Origin: Phoronis australis
Lineage: Eukaryota > Phoronida > Phoronidae
NCBI GenBank assembly: GCA_002633005.1
Contig: NMRA01000015.1
Coordinates: 1,353,671-1,415,670 of the forward strand
Reading direction: 5' to 3'
DNA: 62,000 bases
How positions within the stretch are numbered: position 1 is the stretch's first letter; each line of letters begins with the position of its first letter. The translations under genes were made by a program, and so were the position numbers. The notes beneath the pieces are model-generated. The model did not search any database, was not told the origin of the DNA, and saw nothing but the letters and a program-made list of their open reading frames with translations. Shown one piece after another: positions 49,956 through 60,387 of the stretch.

Positions 49956-52900
49956 CTACAACAGGTGAAGGAATCGAGCTTGTTAAAACCCCCACACTAC
50001 ATAACAAGGGTGCTCAGAGAATAAACATCGGAAATGAGCCTTCTATTAATTAACCTTATCCTGGTTAAACACTCTGATAGTAAGGGCAGGTTATGATTTT
50101 TTACTCAAAAGCAGTAAAGCCAAGATTAAGCACAAGAGTTCTCATATCCAAGCCTTAACTTGCAATGACAAATGAAGAACCACATGCAATATAATGACTG
50201 AGCTGTTGTTACCACGTCAGTTGTTCCACACTACCTTACACAAACATTGTTTAACTCTGAATGCAAGTTCTAATTGATAAAGACCCTTGTGTTGCTTTCA
50301 CGAGCCACCAAACTTCTGCAAGTAAACACACTTCACGATAGACAACGCACATGCTTTCTTACCTGAAGTTGTGGTGTAACTGTAGGTTGGTGGTACATCC
50401 ACTCGTTTGACTTGTGGTGCCAATGATGTAGGGGCTGTAATGAAACCAGAAGGTTTGAATACTGAGCAGGCATAGAGGACCAAATGAGACTGACTTGGGA
50501 CAACGATGATACTTGGCCAGCACTACAACAGGAAGGGTTGTCATAAACAGAGACGGGTAGGAACCAAAGTGACCAGAAACATTTTGCACCAGAAGCACCA
50601 CAACTTGTGGAGAATGCTCAAAATGGCAGCATTACCAAACACTAACGATTTTGTAGTACAGTGTGCACTACTCACCATCTCTGGTAACGGTGACTTAGGA
50701 AACCATTGAAGATGTCTGTGAGGGAGCCAACATGGTGCAGGTTGTCCAGAATAACAACAGAGGGTAGCTCAGTCATGCTGGAATTCTCGCACTGCTCTGC
50801 TATATTGGCCAGGTACTGACGGAGGTCTTTGCTGCTCTTGTGTTCCACGTTGAAGGTGGCGATGGTGCCAGCAGTCAGCGCCTTATTACACCTAGTTACA
50901 GTAGAAGACAAGGGCATAACATGCAACGATCAAGGAAGTGTCAGGTTATGTATTATGCAACACGCTTGACAAGGTCAGATCAAAACATGTATCACATCAA
51001 AAGAGCTGTAATTTTATAATGTGTACGGAACAATCCACCACAGCACATAATTTCTTGTCATAGACTTTATAATTGCACTTTGGGGTAATGAAAGAGGGAC
51101 TGGGGTTTAATAGGGGATTACACCTTCTACCCATTCTGCATCACACCCTCGATAAGCAACCTGTATGTACACTCATATGTATTACACTTCTTTGTATTAC
51201 ACACGTATTGATTTGATGTGGGAACAAAGGTGAATTCAAGGTTACACTCCCCATTAAAATTTACAACAATTATCCAACAGAAAGACAACCATCAACAGCT
51301 GAAGACGTGGATCAAGAAATTTCACTCGAAGCACAAAAAACAAGCATTGAAGTGTTGAAGCCACATGTATCAACTCACCTCTTGACCAAATGTTCAGCCA
51401 TCCTATTAGCCAAGTATGTCTTTCCTGTACCACTCGGCCCACACAGTATTATCCTCTTGTGTTCTAGTAGTAGTGAGATATATCTCTGTAGTATAGACTT
51501 GGGGATAAGACTGTCAAAGGCCAGTGCATCCACACAGCCTTGGTTGGTGCCGCGTAGACAGATCTGGATGTCGGTTGTCTCGCCCACTAGGTAACCACAT
51601 GGTAACAACTCGGGCATGTCACAGCCAGCTGAGGAGAAAAGACACAGGGTTAGCAGACCTGAACTTTGAACTTTGAACCTCGACTATCAAACCTTGTGCA
51701 ATATCTTTCTTTGTTACCGCGATTATTTCATAATTCTTCACATTGCTATGGCAAAAGACCATTGTAATGATTACTATCTTTTATTACAACCACAACACTT
51801 TACAATGAGGTTTCCAATTAAAAGTAAAATTATTCATATGCATATGCATGAAGGGTGCTTTGTGACATTTTTGCATTTGCAAAGCGAGGTGACAAAGAGC
51901 AGTATGTCAAGACACTGTATAGATGAGTGCTGGAGTGGACAGGTCAACAGCAGGTCACAATTACTGACATTAAACCATTCTTACCATGACTACTACAAGG
52001 GAAGAGAGAAGTTATTAGAATGCAGTTGAAATTAACTGGGAATGAACTTACAGCTTGCTCGACACACTTCTCCCACTTGGTAGTGATAGATGCTCTCTGG
52101 ACTCAGACCCATGTTGGCCATCACATCTACGCGTACAATGTACTCCTTGAATATCCGCCTGACCAGTGAGTCCAGCGCATCCCACTTGGTCTTGGGGCTG
52201 ACCACCACGGACCCAATACAAGTGGCGCTTCCCTGTGGACAAGTATAAGCCATCACATGAAACAGCAGTTCCACAAATATGTGGTCAACCCACAGTAAGG
52301 AATGTAATAAAAATACATTAAACAGCATGGCCAAGGTGCAACTTTAGGGACTTCAAGGACTACAATCTGGACCCGCTATTATCAGACTTGGCTAGGCTAG
52401 TCCATCAGGAGAGAAAAAAATGAAAGCTAACACCTCCATTTGTCAGGCAATTCTTTTAATGCCATCAGATCAATTTGTATGGGCGAGACAATGCATATCA
52501 TTGCCAAACAAGAACTTGCGGTTTGCTCTGGAATTTCGGCGTCTAAAGGAGGTGAGCAGGCAAATTGTGAATTTATATCATGACATGTTGACAAGTGTAT
52601 CTACTGAGTATGTACATACCTCTGTTTCTTCAGCTGACACTGAGACTGTTACTCGTTTACCCTCAGGCACGTCTGGCTCTGTAATCAACATGTAAACATT
52701 CACATTTACCGTTAAATCAACATGTACACAGTCACATTTACAGCCAAATGACATATATGTTTACAAATGTTCCACTATCTGCTCCATTTCCAAATGTTTC
52801 AACAGCACTGCATGCTGATGCACAAATCAACAGAAAGCCATGAAGTAATTCCAATCTCAAGAACCATATGTAAAAAGTCAATATTTGCAGCTGTGGTTAA

Positions 52901-55900
52901 ACAATTGATTAACTATTGTATGTCAACAAAATGGTGGCATCAGGCCAATTGACGTCCACTTAGCACTATCCTCAAGTTAAACAGCCCATAGAATGAGGAC
53001 ATTAGGGTGTGTAGGACAGTCTCTGCTATAGTATAGTAGTTCCACTCATCACCCGTTAGATATTGACCATGTGTGGTCATTTACCTCAGGACAAATTTTG
53101 GGCATTAAATATTGAGCAATTCCAAAACTTGAATTTGATTCTCCTATTACTATACTTCACATTTATTCTAGATTTTTGAGGTCTTAACTACCACCACTGT
53201 GTGGAGAGGGGAAACCTACCATTCTCTGCTGCAATCTGCTGAGGTACTGATGTACATGACGAACTCATTGACGAGTGGTGAGACATAGACATACGCTGGA
53301 GTCTGTCATTAGCCACCTTCAGAGAACTCATTTCAATCTGTACAATTATAGAAATACACATGTGTTAAACATCATGAGTTGGACAATAATCACAGTGTTT
53401 AAAAAGAAATATCAACAGACTTGATGGCTCATACTGGTGGAATATTTTAAACAACTATTTACATGAAGATGTGGTAAATAGTCTGTTATTTCAATTCCCC
53501 TACATGTGTTCAGACACTACAGTTTACTGTTCATGCAGTAAAATCTCACCACACAACATGGGGGGGACAAGTGACATTTTGTTTTATTTTTTTAATAGTA
53601 CCAAATAAACAATTTACCATGATTTTAAAGCACAAATATGAAACGTTATGCACATTCAGAACAATGTCAAAATGCAATTTTAGCAGAGTTCCCAAAAGAC
53701 TCCCTAAAACCAAGAGCCTTGGCAATACCAGTGTTCTAGCCCCCCCCCCCCCCCACATACCCCCAATCCCATTACAAACCTTCATCTTGTTCAACATCTC
53801 CTTCATCTGTTCCAACTGATGAGCCTGTGACAGTGCGTCCAGTCTCGTATCAGTCAGTTTGCTGTCTTTGTCTCTTAACTGTCGCTTCAGGTCTTCCAAG
53901 TCGGCATGCTCACCAGACAACCTGCAGAATTACACATAACAGTGATGAGACATCAACCAAACACACCAAACAACCTGCAGAATTACAAATAAGAGTGATG
54001 AGAAGCCAACCAAATACTACAATGAAAACAGGATGAGTTTCCAACAACTGTCTTTTATACACAAAAGTATCTTCGTATAACTAGGCTCAGCTGTCACAAA
54101 TTAAAGAAAATGTGTGACGTACCCTTCATACAAAAACATTTTTACTACTAAACCATGTGTTTCCTTCACCTCATAATCCATTCATACATTATACAGCAAG
54201 AGTATGAAAATATGGGATAACCAATTTTAGTATGTCCAGCAAGAAACTGACCTTGAAATGACCTTGAAATATATTCGTACCTCTGAGTGCCATTTTGCCC
54301 TTTTCGATGCCCGACATTAAAAACACGGGGCAATGCTCACGCCTGATGAGGTTGCCATTGTTATGGAAACCAAGACATTATTGGATGGTAAAGCTCTTGA
54401 CTTACCCAGATGCTGAGTGTGAGGTCTTGATCCTGTCAGTGGACAACATGGGTGAGCAAGGCACAGACATTTCTGACCGACTGTCAATATCAGCTTCACC
54501 ATCCTTCTCACCATCTTTCTTCTTTTTACCAGAGAAGGCTTTGCTGAATGAGCTACGCAGCTAAATGAAAGAGAAAGGTGGCCAGGCATTAAATGATGAT
54601 AGTATACTCTCAAACATGTCTGCAGAGTGTCACCATGGACACATGTTGTGCCATAGCATTTGATGTTATATTACTACATAGTGATGATTTGTCAAGTTAA
54701 AATACAGGAACACTATACATGAAAACCAATGCTGATTATCAATTTCCTTGACCTAATACAAAAGTAGACAAGTAAACAGATATTGTGCAACATAGTATCT
54801 AAGTGACATTTTTTGTCACACTTCCAAAAGTAATATATAACCAGCAAGTCTCCAAACGTTAACTGATATTTCACTGTGCAAACAGGTGACATCATCAGAA
54901 ATTGGATAATAATTCACAAAAGCCTATAGGCCAACGACAAAATAGACATAGGATAGGAACTACGTACCCAACTTTTCTTTTTCTTCTTCTTGTCAATATC
55001 TGTAGCATTCGACTGTGCACTAGTGGTGCTGCATGAGCTGGACACACTGGATAGACTCTCTGATGACATCTGTCTACTGAGACCAACTGCAATGGATGAA
55101 CAATTTCTTTATACACACTGTAGGTAGGAGTGTACAGTAAAACATCTGTTAATGTTAATGGTTAACATTCAAACACAGTATTTACACATTGCTTGTATCT
55201 TCATTCACAATTAACCACCACGCTTCAACTAGTCTGCAAATGATGCTATCTTTTCACATAATATCACTTGACATCACATACAGACACAGTCTACTCCTGA
55301 TGTTAATATTTCGCAGTGAATAATCCAGCAGCATTTAATGTCTGTCAGTGATGCTGCAATATAGAACCATGTCTTAACAAGGCACTTACAAATAGAGAAC
55401 AAAACAAAAGTAATCACACTAAATACAGTGTCCCCATCATGACACGAATTATTTTTACAGCAAAAACGACTCGTAATAACCAATACAGCGGAAAAATTCA
55501 AGTAACAGAATGGCTCAGCCACCTTTAACTTTACCTGTTAATTGCCCTGTCATGAGGGAAGAATACTGTGATGGTGAACTGGTCTTCAGTACAACTGTTG
55601 TGACAGGGAATTATGGGTCATCTTATCTGAATACTTTTGGCATGTACTGTGTATGTATAAATCTTATCTAACACATTGACAGGTACTGTGTATGTGTAAA
55701 TCTTGTTCTCCAACACATTGACATATTTTGTGCTTAATGTTATTATCAAACACATTGACATGTACTGTGTATGTGTAAATCTTGTTATCCAACACATTGA
55801 CATGTACTGTGTATGTATAAATCTTGTTATCCAACACATACCTGAACCATTAGAGCAGACACTCATAGTTCTACGAGACATTTCTGGACTGATGAGGCCA

Positions 55901-58900
55901 ACATCAGTAAGTCGTTGAATACCATGCTGGTGCTTCAGAGCGTCTATGGTGGCTCTCAGCTCAGACAGCTCATTGTCCTGTAAACACAATTACTGTTACT
56001 TCGGCAGAACATGTGGCTTTAAATACACTCAGATTTCCACTTCAATTCAATCAAAAACTTCATAAAATGAATTTGATTGCAAACCAATCTAGCTATTCTC
56101 AAATCATGGTCTCTCAATACGTAATCAAATTGAACTTTTGGTGGTGTACCAACAAAACGGCTGCCACCATAGAACGGCAATTGTGTTTGTGCTGAATTTA
56201 GTGAAGAAACTGCCATATTTTCATGGTAAAAATATTTTATAGCACAATTTACATGTAAAATAAGATATAATAAGTTATAAATTGACTATTAATATAATAA
56301 AACAAAACACAATTTAAGTTTTAAAACTCTGCCCTCATCCCATTGTTAAGTCAATTATTCCAGTGAAGTTATTTTTAAAATTTCAAGTGCCTGTGATTTG
56401 GTTTAATTCAACAAAACAAATGAGTATTGACAAGCAGTAAGTTGGCTTTCTCAATTCGTGAGACTAGTAACATTTTACTAATTGAAATTACAGTTGGTAA
56501 AGAATTAAATGGAAATGCTACCTCATCAGACGTCGCAGTTAATTTGCAACACAAAAGAGCAAAGACTTACGACTGTGAACAGTTTCATAGTCCATTAACA
56601 CAAACAGAGCCCAGTTAGACTAGAAACATTGCACAGCCATGAATCACACATGAGAGACAACTATTGCCATAAAAACATAAAGTAGTCGAGCAGAAAAAAG
56701 AAAAAATCTTTTTCTCATCAAGTCCAGGCAGCGGAGTAATTAAAATCAGACCGACTAGGCATACAGCGTTTAAGAAACTAGAACCATTTCCCTACTTTTT
56801 GTTGAGCTGTAGATGTTAACTGCTGCAGTCGCACTGTCATGTTAGCCAGACTCTGTTCAAATGCTGACACCACATGGGCCTGTAATATCAACAAATGCAA
56901 CTTTCAATCATTCTGGTTAAGAAGGGGAGTTGGTAGGGATATTAGCTTGTAACATAGTAAGCCAGAGCCAGTCTGGTTTAACAGTTGAGTAAATAAAAGT
57001 AAACATCTAATGGTTGGCAATACAACGGTGAATACCAGGCTACATGAACAGGTATCAGGCAAGCTGACTTCCACTGTACAACTATCCTCTTATCTGACCA
57101 AATCAGCTATTGAATAGGAAGAAGGGCTTCAAGTATAGGAGATCAGCTGATCAACACTCCGGCATACTGCGCGGTGACTGATCTTGCTTGTCGAACCTTC
57201 CCACCTCTAACAACAAATTAGCCTCGGGCATATCAGTGACACATTAGAGCCAATGAGTTTTAATGTTGTGATACACGGCTTTTCTGGAGCTCCGGTATAT
57301 AAATGCACCAAATTCCAATTTGTGAAAAAGGTGCAGCTGCAGAAATTTCACTCATGATGGACAATAAACGGAGGGATGCTGTACTAGTTCCGAAATGGTT
57401 GGTGACAATAAGATCACATTTTCATTGCTAAATGAAATCATCAATACTCAATGCTACAATTCACACTGCAGTATTTTCATGCCAAATACAATAAACATGC
57501 ACATACGTTGGAGGTAAGCTGTGAGGTGAGATTGCTGACTTTCTCTTGAGCAGAGTCCAGCTCTCGTCGCAACTTGCGAATCTCTGCAGCCTGCTTTTCC
57601 TCAGGCTGAAATTCCAATAACACGTTATTAACACAACACTAGATACATAATAATGAGGTACCAACAGCACTGCAAATGGAACACGTCATTAACACGAGAA
57701 TACATTCATTAAATCTGGCTTAACATCCCCAAGACATCAGATTTATACCATGCTTAGGTGTATTTGATCAGCTATTCATACATACTAGTAATCTCAACAA
57801 GTACATTTGTTGGCTGGCATATGTTATAAACACTTCATCATACACCAATGCAACATGCGACTAATTCTTTACAATCATTTTGAAACAATAACATAAAAGT
57901 TTAATCACGCTTACCGTGGAATATATAGAGGAGTTGGAGGCCAGAGACAGACTAGAACCTCTTTCTGTAAACACAATCAATAGCTGAATAAATTTACAAA
58001 CAGGGCGCTACATTAATTCAGAGTATCATCATATAACTCTTGCTTTACTGCCAACTATAACACCTTAAGTGTAAACGCCCTTGGCAAGCACAATGCCTAT
58101 CAATTGATATTTAATTGATACCCTCAAAGACTTAACAAGCTAGGCCAGCAACACACCCACTAAATAATAAAAGCAAGGGAATAGTTTAATTGAGTTGGAA
58201 AAAATACCCCCTGAAGCTCTTTGCAGAACTGGTTGTCAACGGCCGTTCTCGTTTCAATTTCCTTGATGGTGGGACCGGTCATTGTTTCTAATTAACGAAG
58301 CCCGTAAGGCAAAGACTATGACCCATATCATAATGATTAATACAACAAAGACTTGGCCTAACTTCAAGCAAGGCAACTAAAAATAGTTAAAACCCCTGGA
58401 GTTAGGTAAATAATGAAGTCAAAGTGTTCAATTGTCAGCCATCTACTGCTGTCTTGTATGAAGTAACAACATCTGACATGACCTTGGGCATTGCATGTTC
58501 CCACCAGCAAAAGTAACACTATCGCACTACGCGACTGTAATGAGACCTGCGAGCCATTGTACCTTGATTGGCAGACCTTACATTCTGGTGGCCTGTGACT
58601 ACTGTACCTTGATTGGCAGACCTTACATTCTGGTGGCCTGTGACTACTGTCAGGTCACGGTGGTGCCACACTGTTAGGTGTGGACTTATTAGTATGTGTC
58701 AGGATGTTAAAATTACAGATGTTTCAAGGGGACTGTGGCGATTTACGTGCAGAGAAAAACTCATTGGAAATAATGAACCAACTGGTTAAGACTTTGGATA
58801 ACCAATCGTTGGAAATAAACTGGCAAAATGTTCAAGTAGGATTCAATTAAACAGACTTAAAACAAGCAAATACAAAGTAGGACAATTTTTTTTTTCAATT

Positions 58901-60387
58901 CCAAACAAAAATAACCGCCAAAATTGTCATTTCCCATTTCCCAAAAGCTTACAGCCGCATTTCTAAAAATGGTCAAAATTTCTCTACGTGGTACTAAGAA
59001 CTGTACAATGCAAACTGTATCAGTAATGAGCAGAAAGTTTTAATAGTCTTGGTTTATTGACAAATTAAACAGTAAGTTTCACTGTTTGCCATATTGTGCC
59101 CAAAACAGGAGAAGCCTTAACATTTTCATCTGCCGGAATGAACCAGAATAAAGACCGACTGTGAGCATATACTAACCTCCCTCAGATCTATGTAGGCCAG
59201 CTGACATCATAGCATGCACCGATGCTGAAGACATTGATGATGACATGGGGAACGCGTAGTGCTCCCTGGAGGGAGACAGCGGATTGGCCAGTTGACTGAA
59301 TGAACCTGACCTAATCATGTCCTGATTGGTGGAGATGTCTGCACCACACTCTGACTGAGTGGACTTGATACTATTTGACCTCTGAACTTGTGTTGAGCTC
59401 CCGTTACCATTACGTTGTACTGAAAGGATGCGTGCGCTAGCGAGACCACGTGCTCGAGCCAGCTGTATCTGGGCTTGGACACTAGACGAGGCAGAGACAG
59501 GCTCCATGCTGTCTGTGGTGGACAGACCTGATGAGTGAGATTTGGTGCCCTTTAACCAGACCATGGGACTGGTGGGATTAGGGCCGTAGTTTGTAGAGTT
59601 AGCCAGGTACTCGGCACTCAAGTACTGGTCTGACTGGGTCTGCTGTGGCATGGAGTACTCACCACCGATACTGTTACGCACTGGTCGCTTACTAAAGGTA
59701 GCGTGAGGGTTGGAGATGATGGTGCTTATAGGGTCGTGGATGGGAGACTTGTTCAAGCTGCCACGACTACCAAACAGCTTGTCTTTCAGACTGACATCGG
59801 GACGCCGGCGACCCAGTGTGTTTGACTTATATAGTTCAGAGTCTGTCATGGCCCCAGGGCTGGTGGATAGACTGTTCTGTGTCTTGGAGCTCACCATCGG
59901 GTGTCTATAGGTCCTCCTGTCTAGTGTGGCTGATGCAAAGTGAGGTCCATCTGACATAGCTTCACGGTCAGCATGGTGCTGACTCAGTCGACTGCCAACG
60001 GCAGACACAGACATTGGTCGAGAATAGCCAAACATATTGGAGCCCAACTGAGGTGTCAAACCAGAACCACCATCTGTTTTAACAGTTTGACTTGGTGCAG
60101 TCCTGTCTACGAGGGCGTTGGTGTTCTTCTTGAGTGAGCCACTATTGGAGATGTAGTCACTAGAGTTCTTCACATCATTCCTATCCTTATACCAAGAGCT
60201 TCTTTCTAGCACGCTACCGTTGTTCGGCTCGTTGTTCACTGATTTAATAGCCCAGCCAGAGTGTCTCCCCTTGTCACCCTTCTCCTTCAGACTTTCAGAA
60301 TACGCTGAGTAAGGGTTGAGGGCTTCGTCTATGCCGTCGGCCACCTCGCTGATGTCACCACTACTCACTGAGCTCTCGTCATCAAAA
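48365..60387 (-). CDS. NAV: Neuron navigator (NAV/unc-53) C-terminal part, 18 exons, 5'-partial
   Basis: Minus-strand exons in transcript order: 60387-59177, 57964-57915, 57605-57507, 56879-56796, 55977-55842, 55086-54968, 54560-54406, 53921-53780, 53337-53220, 52678-52620, 52232-52052, 51628-51379, 50891-50676, 50434-50363, 49955-49759, 49414-49296, 48958-48788, 48481-48365. They give 3,495 nt in frame, 1,164 residues plus stop, with every junction in phase. Order: Ser-rich region, coiled coils, basic block, AAA-type ATPase, short tail. Navigators bind microtubules and steer axon and cell migration; unc-53 is the nematode member. Vertebrates have NAV1-3; an invertebrate usually has one gene, so I give no number. 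The N-terminal part, which carries a calponin-homology domain in some members, lies beyond the right edge. Confidence 0.94.
50363..50891 (-). CDS. NAV: NAV exons: Walker B and following strand
   Basis: Exons 50891-50676 and 50434-50363 encode ALTAGTIATFNVEHKSSKDL, then LPSVVILDNLHHVGSLTDIF and PYIIGTTSQTSGCTTNLQLH. VVILDNL is the Walker B position. Family members have Asp-Asn instead of the usual Asp-Glu, as I recall for vertebrate navigators too, so catalytic rate may differ from standard AAA proteins. The split Cys codon (TG|C) and split Arg codon match at both junctions. Confidence 0.94.
51379..51628 (-). CDS. NAV: NAV exon: Walker A of AAA-type ATPase
   Basis: Encodes LLPCGYLVGETTDIQICLRG, then ALAFDSLIPKSILQRYISLL and HKRIILCGPSGTGKTYLANR. 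The P-loop GPSGTGKT at about residues 848-855 of the part seen is an intact Walker A, so ATP binding is expected. The surrounding PKxILQRYxSLLxEHxRIIL is specific to navigators. The exon ends with the split Arg codon after EHLVK. Confidence 0.96.
52052..52232 (-). CDS. NAV: NAV exon: pre-ATPase domain
   Basis: Encodes GSATCIGSVVVSPKTKWDAL, then LVRRIFKEYIVRVDVMANMG and SIYHYQVGEVCRAS. This corresponds to the conserved segment just ahead of the navigator ATPase (SWDLLDAIVRRTFKDYINRV in vertebrates, from memory). It begins in phase 0 after AEETE and ends with one base that forms Ser with the next exon. Confidence 0.92.
52620..53921 (-). CDS. NAV: NAV exons: second coiled coil and pre-ATPase linker
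   Basis: Exons 53921-53780, 53337-53220 and 52678-52620 encode DLKRQLRDKDSKLTDTRLDA, then AHQLEQMKEMLNKMK, IEMSSLKVANDRLQRMS and PDVPEGKRVTVSVSAEETE. The RDKDxKLTDxRLxALSxAHQL run is highly characteristic of the family. The acceptors of the first and third exons are each duplicated in nearby intron sequence. A C15 run at 53740-53754 lies in the intron just beyond the first donor. Confidence 0.92.
52679..52745 (+). repeat. About 32-bp tandem duplication at NAV acceptor
   Basis: GTAATCAACATGTAAACATT...CACATTTAC is followed by a second copy, TTAAATCAACATGTACACAGTCACATTTAC. The first copy includes the minus-strand acceptor of NAV exon 52678-52620; the second lacks a usable AG. Confidence 0.7.
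53921..54013 (+). repeat. 53-bp tandem duplication containing NAV acceptor
   Basis: CAACCTGCAGAATTACA and following bases occur at the acceptor of NAV exon 53921-53780 (minus-strand CTGCAG|GTTG) and again 53 bases upstream in transcript order, with AGTGATGAGA and CCAACC shared. The second copy keeps the intact CTGCAG|GTTG and is a decoy acceptor. Confidence 0.85.
54406..55086 (-). CDS. NAV: NAV exons: Ser-rich and basic KKKKKKSWLRSSF block
   Basis: Exons 55086-54968 and 54560-54406 encode GLSRQMSSESLSSVSSSCST, then a lysine run followed by SWLRSSFSKAFSGKKKKDG. The K-rich WLRSSFxxAFxxKKK segment is a hallmark of navigator proteins across animals. Its basic charge suggests binding to microtubules or acidic partners, which is inference. 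The second exon ends TSHSASG at a split Gly codon. Confidence 0.92.
55630..55841 (+). repeat. 45-50-bp repeat array abutting a NAV donor
   Basis: Four to five units of GTACTGTGTATGTGTAAATC followed by TTGTTATCCAACACATTGAC. The last unit runs into the minus-strand donor of exon 55977-55842 (GTATGTGTTGG), while other units have GTCAATGTGTTGG at that point. The array therefore begins within the donor region. Confidence 0.85.
55842..57964 (-). CDS. NAV: NAV exons: first coiled-coil region
   Basis: Exons 57964-57915, 57605-57507, 56879-56796 and 55977-55842 encode ASNSSIYST, then PEEKQAAEIRKLRRELDSAQ, AHVVSAFEQSLANMTVRLQQ and DNELSELRATIDALKHQHG. The Glu/Lys/Leu heptads are a coiled coil. The VVSAFEQSLANMTVRLQ and EIRKLRREL segments match the navigator pattern I recall (AFEQSLALMTSRLQ). 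This region probably mediates self-association. The last of these exons ends CSNGS with a donor lying at the edge of a 45-50-bp intronic tandem repeat. Confidence 0.92.
58208..58287 (-). other. Candidate alternative NAV exon
   Basis: After an acceptor TTAATTAG the sequence reads, in phase with the preceding NAV exon, TMTGPTIKEIETRTAVDNQF and then CKELQ. A GT donor after GGG leaves a phase that does not fit the next exon. Reading on instead meets TAG after 16 more codons, which would make it an alternative last exon giving a form without the ATPase. The open, protein-like sequence is suggestive; no other evidence. Confidence 0.3.
58561..58650 (+). repeat. 45-bp perfect tandem duplication
   Basis: Two identical copies beginning ACCTTGATTGGCAGACCTTA at 58561 and 58606, in the NAV intron. 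No function seen. Confidence 0.95.
59177..60387 (-). CDS. NAV: NAV large Ser/Thr-rich exon
   Basis: A 1,211-nt exon with 403 full codons, starting FDDESSVSSGDISEVADGID and ending LHRSEG before a split Glu codon. It is rich in Ser, Thr, Asn and Arg with many short polar motifs, and is typical of the long disordered middle of navigator proteins that contains the microtubule- and actin-associating segments. The acceptor TTTCACAG lies at 60388-60395 and the donor GTTAGT follows 59177. Two closely spaced SxxP/RP-type stretches (GYSRPMSVSAVG, KSNTLGRRRPDVSLKDKLFG) may be partner-binding motifs, which is inference. Confidence 0.9.

Noticed and set aside
53740-53754. Run of fifteen C residues
   Set aside because: A homopolymer in a NAV intron; length is unreliable and no function is indicated.
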